Assembly: GCA_023453335.1 (NCBI GenBank)
Contig: JAEXTU010000423.1
Location: 1 to 19,194, forward strand
Length of the DNA stretch: 19,194 nt
DNA from: Pseudomonadota bacterium
GTDB taxonomy: Bacteria; Desulfobacterota; Desulfovibrionia; Desulfovibrionales; Desulfovibrionaceae
Direction of reading: 5' to 3'
The notes under the pieces: generated by a model
What the model saw: the letters and a program-made list of their open reading frames with translations, nothing else
What the model was told of the DNA's origin: nothing
Database searches by the model: none
Part shown: one piece after another, positions 8,333 through 14,604 of the stretch
Layout of the letters: every line of letters begins with the position of its first letter
How positions within the stretch are numbered: the first letter of the stretch is position 1
Position numbers and translations under genes: made by a program

Positions 8333-9166
8333 GTGCGCGAGATGGGTATGAACCGGCGGCAGTTCCTGGGCCTCATGGCCCTGGCCCCCGCGGCCCTGGC
8401 CGTGGATGCGGTGGGTTTCGCCCCGCGGGACCTGGAGGTGGTGCTGCGGGAGGTCTGGGTGCCCGGCCTGCCCCCGGAGCGCGAGGGCCTGCGCGTGGGC
8501 GTGCTCTCGGATTTTCACGCCGGCCACGTCTCCCTGGACCTGGCCCGGGACGCGGTGGAGCTCATGGCGGCCCAGGCCCCGGACCTGGTCTGCTTGCCCG
8601 GGGACCTGGTGCACGGCGATCCCAAGGAGGTGGCCGGGCCCCTGGCCGAAATCCTCGGGACCCTGAAGCCGCCCCTGGGCGTGGTGGCCAGCCCGGGCAA
8701 CCACGACCACTGGAGCCGGGCCATCTCTCGGCTACGCTCCGAACTGGGGCAGCGGGGCATCCCCTTGCTCATCAACGCCGCCCACGCCGTGGATTCCGGG
8801 CTCTGGGTGGCCGGGCTGGACGACCCCTGGTCCGGCCGGCCGCATGCCCCCGCGGCCCTGGCCCACATCCCGGAGGGGGATTTTACCCTGCTCCTGTGCC
8901 ACGCCCCGGACTACGCCGACCACTTGGCCGGGCACCCCTACCGGATTCCCCTTCAGCTCTCGGGCCACTCCCACGGCGGCCAGGTGGTCCTGCCCCTCCT
9001 GGGCGCGGTCAAGCTGCCGCCCCTGGGCCGCAAGTACCACACGGGGCTCTACCGCATCGCGGGAACCGACCGGCAGGTCTACACCACCCGCGGGGTGGGG
9101 CACACCCTGCCCATCCGCCTCAACTGCCCCCCCGAAGTCACGGTCCTCACCCTGCGGCCGGCGTAA
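8333..9166 (+). CDS. Tat-type metallophosphoesterase (YaeI/calcineurin-like phosphodiesterase family)
   Basis: All metal-binding motifs of the calcineurin-like phosphoesterase superfamily are present in order: SDFHAG (D-x-H), GDLVHGD, GNHDH and GHSHGGQ. The N-terminus carries NRRQFLGL followed by an Ala-rich hydrophobic stretch, a twin-arginine-like signal, suggesting export or membrane attachment. YaeI-like relatives have this arrangement and act on phosphodiesters, in some cases lipid-linked; the substrate here cannot be told from sequence. Start choice is uncertain: GTG at 8333 has AGGGG 5 bases upstream, whereas ATG at 8342 or 8348 would put the twin arginines nearer the N-terminus but with poorer ribosome-binding sites. 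The protein has about 277 residues. It may be co-transcribed with gltB, 58 bases upstream, and it converges on the LysR-type gene with only 12 bases between the stops. Confidence 0.85.
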   Translation: MREMGMNRRQFLGLMALAPAALAVDAVGFAPRDLEVVLREVWVPGLPPEREGLRVGVLSDFHAGHVSLDLARDAVELMAAQAPDLVCLPGDLVHGDPKEVAGPLAEILGTLKPPLGVVASPGNHDHWSRAISRLRSELGQRGIPLLINAAHAVDSGLWVAGLDDPWSGRPHAPAALAHIPEGDFTLLLCHAPDYADHLAGHPYRIPLQLSGHSHGGQVVLPLLGAVKLPPLGRKYHTGLYRIAGTDRQVYTTRGVGHTLPIRLNCPPEVTVLTLRPA

Positions 9167-9178
9167 GCCCACGGGCCG

Positions 9179-10099
9179 CTATTCCCGGCCCAGCACCTCG
9201 GCGCACAGCTCCATGAACCGGCTCAGGGCCGGCGAACACCAGCGGTCCGCGTGCCAGATCATGAGGGCCGCGGCCTCGGCCACCACCTCCCCGGGGCCGT
9301 CGCCGGCCTCCGGCGCGAATCCGGCCCAGGGCAGGGTCCGCAGGCTGCCCGCGGCCAGTTCCCGGGCGATGGACACCCGCGGGCAGAGAGTCAGGCCCAG
9401 GCCCCGGCAGAGGCAGGCGCGCAAGCTGGGCATCGAAGAGAACTCCAGCATCCGGGGCCGGACGCGGCAGGCTTCGAGCGACCGCTCGAAGGACTTGAAG
9501 TAGCTTCAGTCGGTGCGCGGCCGCAGCACCGTGCGGCCTGCCAGGTCCCCGGGGGCCACGGCTGCGGCCGTGGCCAGGGGATGCCCGGGCGCGGCGGCCA
9601 GGACCAGGGGCTCGGTGCGCAGGGAGCGCAGGTTCACCCCGTCCCCGGCCCAGTCCTCGGTGAGCAGGAAGGCAAGGTCGATGCGGCCGGAGTTCAGCTC
9701 CTGGCGCAGCCGGGAGTCGTCGCAGTGGATGAACTCCAGGCGCACCCCGGGCAGGGCGGCGTGGAAGCGCTCCACCGCCTCGGGCAGGTAGGCCTCGGCC
9801 AGGGTGGCCGGGACCCGCACGCACAGGCTGCCCCCAGCCTCGTCCCCGCGCCCCACCTGGTCGCGGATCTCCTCGGCCATGCCCTGCATGCGGCGGGCGT
9901 ACTCCACCAGCCGCTGCCCGGCCTCGGTGAGCAGCACCTGCCGGCCCAGGCGGTCGAAGAGCCGCACCCCCAGGTCCTCCTCCAGGTCCCGGACCTGGGC
10001 CGACACCGTGGACTGGGCCAGGTGCAGTTCCTCCGCGGCCCGGGTGAAGTTGAGCAGCCGGGCCACCGCGGCGAAGGTGTGCAGAAGGCGAATCTCCAT
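9179..10099 (-). CDS. LysR-type transcriptional regulator with in-frame TGA, probable selenoprotein (U198)
   Basis: Read through the TGA, the gene encodes 306 residues, the normal LysR length. Residues 1-60 form the winged helix-turn-helix (LLHTFAAVARLLNFTRAAEEL, then QSTVSAQVRDLEEDLG). The effector domain follows, with DLAGRTVLRPRTD ending at residue 197. Codon 198 is TGA (9506-9508). The same frame continues for 108 residues with family-like sequence, notably SLRACLCRGLGLTLCPR and ELAAGSLRTLPW, before TAG at 9179. Many LysR proteins have Cys at this point (G-C-x-Y-R), and OxyR Cys199 aligns within one residue. An 8-bp hairpin with loop GGTC lies 22 bases after the TGA. ATG 10099 is chosen because GGAGG lies 5 bases upstream. 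C211, 13 residues after U198, could be a resolving cysteine. I infer selenocysteine insertion; the alternative is a fresh nonsense mutation. It is divergent from the AhpD-like gene, its likely target. Confidence 0.82.
9472..9491 (-). promoter_or_regulatory. Candidate bacterial SECIS element of the LysR-type gene
   Basis: On the minus strand CTTCGAGC and GCTCGAAG form a perfect 8-bp stem closing the tetraloop GGTC. The loop starts 22 bases after the TGA codon. Bacterial SECIS elements typically place the apical loop about 16-37 bases after the UGA with G among its first two bases, and E. coli fdhF uses a GGUC loop to bind SelB. The stem is inside the coding sequence, encoding SFERSLEA. No bulged U like that of fdhF is apparent. 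Confidence 0.75.
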
Positions 10100-10133
10100 G
10101 CGGTCCTCCATCGGCCGCCGCGATGGCAGCCAG

Positions 10134-10193
10134 CGGAAATCATCGTTTGCAGCGATTGAAAGCCTTGAGTAATCGGAATCTATCATCGTTGCA
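10134..10193. promoter_or_regulatory. Divergent LysR-type/AhpD-like control region with tandem operator-like repeats
   Basis: The 110-base gap between the divergent genes contains ATC-N9-GAT at 10142-10156, the classical LysR-type box, itself part of ATCG-N7-CGAT. It lies in a repeat, CGGAAATCATCGTTTGCA (10134-10151), which recurs with small changes at 10174-10193. The repeats end 42 bp apart, about four helical turns. A possible promoter for the AhpD-like gene is TTGAAA (10156-10161) with TATCAT (10181-10186, spacing 19) or TCTATC (10179-10184, spacing 17), so the second repeat would overlap the -10 region. The layout fits a LysR tetramer bound at both sites and controlling one or both promoters. 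Promoter positions are tentative; the repeats are seen directly. Confidence 0.6.
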
Positions 10194-10209
10194 ACCACAG
10201 GGAGGACCC

Positions 10210-10488
10210 ATGCTCAATGCGACACAGAAGCAGGCTTTCATGACTTTCCACGGCGCGGTGGAGGCCGACCCGGCCCTGGACGCCCGGGAGCGGCACATGG
10301 TGCGGCTGGCCGCGGCCATGGCCTTGGGGTGCTACCCGTGAATGGAGTCCCTCCTTGGCGGGGCCAGGGAAAAGGGGCTGGACGAGGCCGCGGTGGGCGC
10401 GGTGCTGCTCAACGTGATGATGGTGGCCGCCGGCGCCACCCGGAACAAGGCCCAGGAGGTGTACGAGACCCGGGTCAATCCCGAGTAG
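10210..10488 (+). CDS. AhpD-like (carboxymuconolactone decarboxylase-family) small protein with C-x-x-U active site, probable selenoprotein
   Basis: The gene starts at ATG 10210, with GGAGG 4 bases upstream, and codes for 92 residues if TGA at 10339-10341 is read as an amino acid. The sequence around it is AMALGCYP-U-MESLLGGAREKGLDE, where AhpD-like proteins have the redox pair C-x-x-C followed by an H/S position. After the TGA the frame runs 48 more codons with the expected helical sequence (AVGAVLLNVMMVAAGATRNKAQEV) to TAG at 10486. C41 and U44 would thus form a selenylsulfide active site. The family reduces peroxides or disulfides using a CxxC pair. An 8-bp hairpin with loop GGG follows at the right distance. 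Standard gene calling would truncate it to 43 residues or start at the ATG right after the TGA. The substrate is unknown. AhpD-like selenoproteins are already recognised as a class, which supports the reading. Confidence 0.85.
10352..10370 (+). promoter_or_regulatory. Candidate bacterial SECIS element of the AhpD-like gene
   Basis: TCCTTGGC (10352-10359) pairs with GCCAGGGA (10363-10370) to give 8 bp, including one T-G wobble, with apical loop GGG (10360-10362). The loop begins 18 bases after the TGA codon, inside the usual bacterial SECIS window, and its first base is G. The hairpin is within the coding sequence. Confidence 0.72.
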
Positions 10489-10501
10489 ACGGGCGCAACG
10501 C

Positions 10502-10529
10502 AGAAGGCCGCCCCGGGGGGCGGCCTTCT
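10502..10529 (+). terminator. Terminator hairpin after the AhpD-like gene
   Basis: A perfect 13-bp inverted repeat (AGAAGGCCGCCCC with GGGGCGGCCTTCT) has a 2-base centre (about 4 unpaired bases in practice) and is followed on the plus strand by CATTTCTCC, a weak U-tract. It begins 13 bases after the TAG at 10486-10488, which supports the gene really extending through the TGA. It also lies just beyond the end of the convergent glutamate synthase operon and may stop transcription from both sides. Confidence 0.75.
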
Positions 10530-10551
10530 CATTTCTCCAGGGACCCGCGGG

Positions 10552-12951
10552 CTAGCCGATGGGGTCGTTCTTGACCATGTTCCAGATGCCGCAGGGGCAG
10601 GCGTTGGCGCAGAAGCCGCAGCCGATGCACTTGTCGGGGTCGGACACCATCTCGAACCCGGCCTTGCCGTCGTCCAGGGACTTGCGCCAGATGGCGCCCT
10701 GGGGGCAGATGGACACGCACAGCCCGCAGTCGCGGCACTCGCCGCAGGAGGAGCACTCCCCGGCGCAGGCGTCCAGGCTGCTCCAGCCCTTCACCCGCGG
10801 GTCGAAGTACTCCAGGTGCATGCGGGAGTAGTCGATCATTTCCGAGGCCTGGTTCTCCGGCGTGGCATACTCGATGAGCACCCGCGAGTGTTCGGTCATC
10901 TCCCGGGTGTCGGAGCGGGGCCGCTTCTCGTCCAGGATGGCGGCGATGGCCCGGGCGGCCTTGCGGCCCGCGCCGATGGCCTCGGTGAGCAGGCCCGGCT
11001 TCACGATGTCGCCGATGGCGAACACCTGGGGGTCGGTGGTCTGGTAGATGTCGTTCACGGTCACGAAGCCGCGCTGGGAGGCCACGCTCGCGGGCAGGAA
11101 CTCCAGGTCCGGGGCGTCGCCGATGGAGATGACCACGGTGTCCGCGGGCAGTAGCTCACCGGTAGTGAGCACCACGCCCTGGTCCGTGACCTCCTTGGTG
11201 AAGCAGGGGAAGCGGAAGGTCGCGCCCAGGGCCTCGGCCTCCTCGCGCTCCTTGCCGAAGGAGGCCGGCTTCTGCACGTCGATGAGCAGGACCTCCTTGG
11301 CCCCCATGCGGAAGGCCTCGGTGGCCACGTCGCAGCCCACGTTGCCCGCGCCGATGATGACCATGCGCTTGCCCGGCTTGGCCGTGCCGGCCTTGGCCGC
11401 GCGCAGGAAGTCGTTGGCCGGGACCAGCTTCTCCTTGCCCGGCACGGGCAGGATGCGGGGCTTCTGCGCGCCGGTGGCGATGACCACGAAGTCGTAGTCG
11501 CGCCGCATCTCCTCGAAGCCCTGCTTGGTGAGCTGGGTCGAGAGCTGCACGTGGGGGATGACCGTGCGCACCCGGGAGAGCTCGGTCTCCAGGATCTCCT
11601 TGGGCAGCCGGGTGGAGGGGATCACCGAGGTGATCTTGCCGCCCAGCTCCTTCTCCATGTCGTAGATGCGCGCCTCGTGGCCCATGAGCCGCAGCTGCCA
11701 GGCCACGGAGATGCCCGCCGGGCCGCCGCCGATGACCGCCACCGTGCGGCCCGAGGGCGTGGGCAGGTCGGGCAGGGTGGCCGAGAGGCTGGCCTTGCCC
11801 AGGGCGGACATGTCCGCGGGCAGCATGTGCCGGGTGCCGCGGGTGCAGCCCTCCCGGCAGAGGTTGGGGCACAGGTAGCCGCACACCGAGGCCGGGAAGG
11901 GGGTGTAGGCCATGGCCAGCTCCACGGCCTGCTCCATCTTGCCCTGGCGGATGAGCTTCCAGCGCTCGCGCACCGGGATGCCGGTGGGGCACTTGGCCTG
12001 GCAGGGGGCCATGTACTTGCGGTTCTCCCACACCGGCACGACGTGGCGCAGGAATCCGGAGTTGATGAGCGGGATGGGCGAGCGGTCCAGGTCGGTGAGG
12101 TCGCCGATAAGCCCGCCCCGGCCCAGGTCCGCGTCCCAGACCTCGCGGTGGAACTCGGCCATGGAGCGGCGCTTCTTGGTCAGGCGCTCCAGGGGCGACT
12201 TGGCCACCAGCATCTGCCAGTCCGCGCGCTTGGCGAGCTTCTTGTAGAGGTCGGACTTGCCGATGTTCTTCAAGTAGGGCTTTAAGTTTTCCGTGAGCCA
12301 GGCCCAGTCCGCATCGGTGATCTCGGCCAGCTTGGCGTCGGCCTGGGAATAGCCCAGGTGCGGGCCGCGGAAGTAGATGCGGCCGCCCACCATGCCCACG
12401 CAGGGCCGGTAGCCCAGCACGTTGTCGCGGTCGTGCAGGTCGTTGCCGCAGACCACGGCGATGCCTCCGGCCATGAACTCGGCAAAGTAGTCGCCCACGT
12501 AGTCCAGCACCCACAGTTCGGGGTCGGTGAGCCGCGGGTTGCGCTTGGTCATGGTCATGGCCCGCGCGCCGGTGCAGCCGGCCACGAACACCTTGCCCTG
12601 GGCCATGGCGTTGCAGCAGCCGTCGCCGGCATTGCCGTGCACCACGATCTCGGCCCCGGCGTTGAGCCAGCCGATGTCGTTGGAGGCCGGCCCGGAGACC
12701 TCGATGCGGGTGCCCGGGAAGCCCAGGGACCCCAGGCGCTGGCCCGAGGTGCCGGTGACCGTGATGGTGATGGGCTCCTTCATCGACACCGGCAGCCGGC
12801 CGCCGATGCCGTGCTGGCCAAAGGCCTCGATGGTGAGTTCCCGCACCCCGTCGGCCACCGCCTTCTGGATGCGCTCCTCCAGGATCCGGCTCTCGATGCG
12901 GGTGCCCTTTTCCTTGCCCGACAGGGCGACGCGTTTGGTCTTCTTGGACAT
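10552..12951 (-). CDS. Fused glutamate synthase GXGXG subunit / GltD-like FAD-NAD(P)H oxidoreductase / 2[4Fe-4S] ferredoxin
   Basis: This 799-residue protein joins three modules. Residues about 20-230 form the GXGXG beta-helix found at the GltB C-terminus (GTRIEVSGPASNDIGW, HGNAGDGCCNAMAQG). Residues about 310-680 are a GltD-like oxidoreductase: N-terminal cysteines C317, C321, C357, C361, C365, C369 for clusters, FAD fold VIGGGPAG (406-413), NAD(P)H fold IIGAGNVG (532-539) and the closing FAD motif AIGDI near 645-649. The C-terminus has two ferredoxin motifs, C739/742/745/749 and C775/778/781/785, plus extra C729, C733 and C736. It should bring electrons from NAD(P)H or ferredoxin to the FMN synthase subunit encoded just upstream (18-base gap). 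The ATG at 12951 has GGGGGAG 8 bases upstream. It is the last gene of the three-gene operon. The modules are clear; the physiological electron donor is inferred. Confidence 0.88.
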   Translation of the reverse strand: MSKKTKRVALSGKEKGTRIESRILEERIQKAVADGVRELTIEAFGQHGIGGRLPVSMKEPITITVTGTSGQRLGSLGFPGTRIEVSGPASNDIGWLNAGAEIVVHGNAGDGCCNAMAQGKVFVAGCTGARAMTMTKRNPRLTDPELWVLDYVGDYFAEFMAGGIAVVCGNDLHDRDNVLGYRPCVGMVGGRIYFRGPHLGYSQADAKLAEITDADWAWLTENLKPYLKNIGKSDLYKKLAKRADWQMLVAKSPLERLTKKRRSMAEFHREVWDADLGRGGLIGDLTDLDRSPIPLINSGFLRHVVPVWENRKYMAPCQAKCPTGIPVRERWKLIRQGKMEQAVELAMAYTPFPASVCGYLCPNLCREGCTRGTRHMLPADMSALGKASLSATLPDLPTPSGRTVAVIGGGPAGISVAWQLRLMGHEARIYDMEKELGGKITSVIPSTRLPKEILETELSRVRTVIPHVQLSTQLTKQGFEEMRRDYDFVVIATGAQKPRILPVPGKEKLVPANDFLRAAKAGTAKPGKRMVIIGAGNVGCDVATEAFRMGAKEVLLIDVQKPASFGKEREEAEALGATFRFPCFTKEVTDQGVVLTTGELLPADTVVISIGDAPDLEFLPASVASQRGFVTVNDIYQTTDPQVFAIGDIVKPGLLTEAIGAGRKAARAIAAILDEKRPRSDTREMTEHSRVLIEYATPENQASEMIDYSRMHLEYFDPRVKGWSSLDACAGECSSCGECRDCGLCVSICPQGAIWRKSLDDGKAGFEMVSDPDKCIGCGFCANACPCGIWNMVKNDPIG

Positions 12952-12969
12952 GTGCGTGTCTCCCCCGGT

Positions 12970-14604
12970 CTAGACCACGTAGCGGATGGCGAGGCGATCC
13001 GCGGCGTCCTTGTCGGCGATGCCCAGCGCATCGGACATGCCGATGGGCAGGGAGGTGGAGCGGCCCAGGGGGGCGACGATCTTGCGCAGTTCCATGTCGA
13101 AGGACAGGAACACGTCGACCACCCGCTCGGCCACTTTTTCCGGGTCCAGGCGGCGGTACAGCCGCGGGTCCTGGGAGGTTATGCCCTTGGGGCACACCCC
13201 GATGTTGCACACGTTGCAGCGGTCGCCCTCGGAGCCCAGGCAGCCCGCGGCGGCCTGCATGAGGTACTTGCCCGTCTGCACCGCGCTGGCGCCCAGCATG
13301 ATGAGGGCCGCGGCGTTGGCGGCCAGGTTGCCGTTCTTGCCGATGCCGCCGCCGGCGATGATGGGAATCTCGTTCTGCTTCCCGATCTTGGTGAGGGTCA
13401 GGTAGCAGTCGCGGATGTTGGAGGCGATGGGGTGGCCCATGTGGTTCATGGACACGTTGTAGGCCGCGCCGGTGCCGCCGTCCTCGCCGTCGATGGCCAG
13501 GCCCGCGGCGTAGGGGTTGCGGGTCAGGTTGTTGAGCACGGCGAGGGAGGTGGTGGTGCCAGATATCTTGGGATAGACCGGCACCCGGAATCCCCAGGCC
13601 ATGCTCATGGACTGGATCATCTTGGCCACCGACTCCTCGATGGAGTACTGAGTCTGGTGGGTGGGCGGGGAGGGCAGGCTCACCCCGGGCGGCACGCCGC
13701 GGATGGCGCCGATGAGCTTGTTCACCTTGTGCCACATGAGCAGGCCGCCGTCGCCCGGCTTGGCCCCCTGGCCGTACTTGATCTCGATGGCGCAGGGGTC
13801 TTCCTTCATCTCCGGGATGGCGTGGATGATCTCGTCCCAGCCGAAATAGCCCGAGGCGATCTGCAGGACCACGTACTTGAGGAAGCGCGAGCGCAACAGG
13901 CGCGGCGGGCAGCCGCCCTCGCCGGTGCACATGCGCACCGGCATGCCCAGCTCCTCGTTCAGGTACGTCACGCCCATGATGAGCCCTTCCCACATGTTGG
14001 GGGAGAGGGCGCCGAAGCTCATGGAGCCGATCATGAGCGGGTAGATCTCCCTGACCGGCGGCATCCAGCCCGACTCGGCGAAGGTCTGCATGCCCTCCTG
14101 GGGCGGCAGCACGCGGCCGAGCAGGGTGCGCAGGGCGAACTCGTGCCGGCCGGAGTCCAGGGCCGGGTCGGTGAGCATGGAGATGCGGATGAACTTGATG
14201 GCGTCCAGCAGGCTGTTGGGGTCGTTGCGCCGGCCGCCCCGGGTGCGCGCCCCGCCGCCGCGGTTCACGTGGAAGCGCAGCTTGTCGATCTCCTCGTTCT
14301 TGGCCGGGATGATGGCGTCATTGGGGCACACCAGGTTGCACATGCCGCAGCCGATGCAGGAGAAGGCCGGGTCGGTCTTCTGCCGGATCCCGTAATAGAT
14401 GGAGTAGTCGGTCTCCGAGGAGCCGGACAGGCCGAAGCTGGTGCGGATCTCCCGCTTGCGGAACACGCCCAGCTCGATGGCCTTGACCGGGCAGACCGTG
14501 GTGCAGGACCCGCAGAGGGTGCACTTCTGCTTGTCCCAGAGGACCTGCCAGGGCAGGTCCTTGATGCTCAGTGTTGAAGGGCCAATGGGTGCGTCTGTCG
14601 GCAT
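12970..14604 (-). CDS. Glutamate synthase FMN core subunit with N-terminal 2[4Fe-4S] ferredoxin domain (archaeal-type)
   Basis: The protein has 544 residues. The N-terminus is a ferredoxin module with C28/31/34/38 and C83/86/89/93. It is followed by the FMN-binding (alpha/beta)8 synthase domain with IGSMSFGALS (192-201), CTGEGG (226-231), IKYGQGAKPGDGG (275-287), DGEDGGTGA (372-380) and the glycine-rich IAGGGIGKNGN. The iron-sulfur loop near the end has C455, C463, C466 and C471 and is five residues longer than usual. The protein catalyses transfer of ammonia to 2-oxoglutarate in the split, archaeal-type glutamate synthase. ATG 14604 has GGAG 8 bases upstream; the longer open frame further upstream is a shadow of the glutaminase gene. 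It overlaps the glutaminase gene by 37 bases and the fused GXGXG/GltD gene follows 18 bases later, so the three subunits are probably translated together. Confidence 0.9.
   Translation of the reverse strand: MPTDAPIGPSTLSIKDLPWQVLWDKQKCTLCGSCTTVCPVKAIELGVFRKREIRTSFGLSGSSETDYSIYYGIRQKTDPAFSCIGCGMCNLVCPNDAIIPAKNEEIDKLRFHVNRGGGARTRGGRRNDPNSLLDAIKFIRISMLTDPALDSGRHEFALRTLLGRVLPPQEGMQTFAESGWMPPVREIYPLMIGSMSFGALSPNMWEGLIMGVTYLNEELGMPVRMCTGEGGCPPRLLRSRFLKYVVLQIASGYFGWDEIIHAIPEMKEDPCAIEIKYGQGAKPGDGGLLMWHKVNKLIGAIRGVPPGVSLPSPPTHQTQYSIEESVAKMIQSMSMAWGFRVPVYPKISGTTTSLAVLNNLTRNPYAAGLAIDGEDGGTGAAYNVSMNHMGHPIASNIRDCYLTLTKIGKQNEIPIIAGGGIGKNGNLAANAAALIMLGASAVQTGKYLMQAAAGCLGSEGDRCNVCNIGVCPKGITSQDPRLYRRLDPEKVAERVVDVFLSFDMELRKIVAPLGRSTSLPIGMSDALGIADKDAADRLAIRYVV

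Noticed and set aside
9179..10099. LysR gene as a pseudogene with a nonsense mutation
   Set aside because: The frame after the TGA keeps family-like sequence and normal total length, the codon lies at a Cys position, a SECIS-like hairpin follows, and the divergent neighbour shows the same pattern. A recent point mutation cannot be fully excluded without homologues.
10342..10488. Separate small ORF starting at the ATG directly after the TGA in the AhpD-like gene
   Set aside because: It has no ribosome-binding site, would lack the CxxC/U half of the domain, and its sequence is the natural C-terminal half of the AhpD-like protein.
14568..14570. TGA at the end of the glutaminase gene as readthrough
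   Set aside because: It lies inside the overlapping start of the next subunit gene, which is ordinary translational coupling; no Cys position is implicated.
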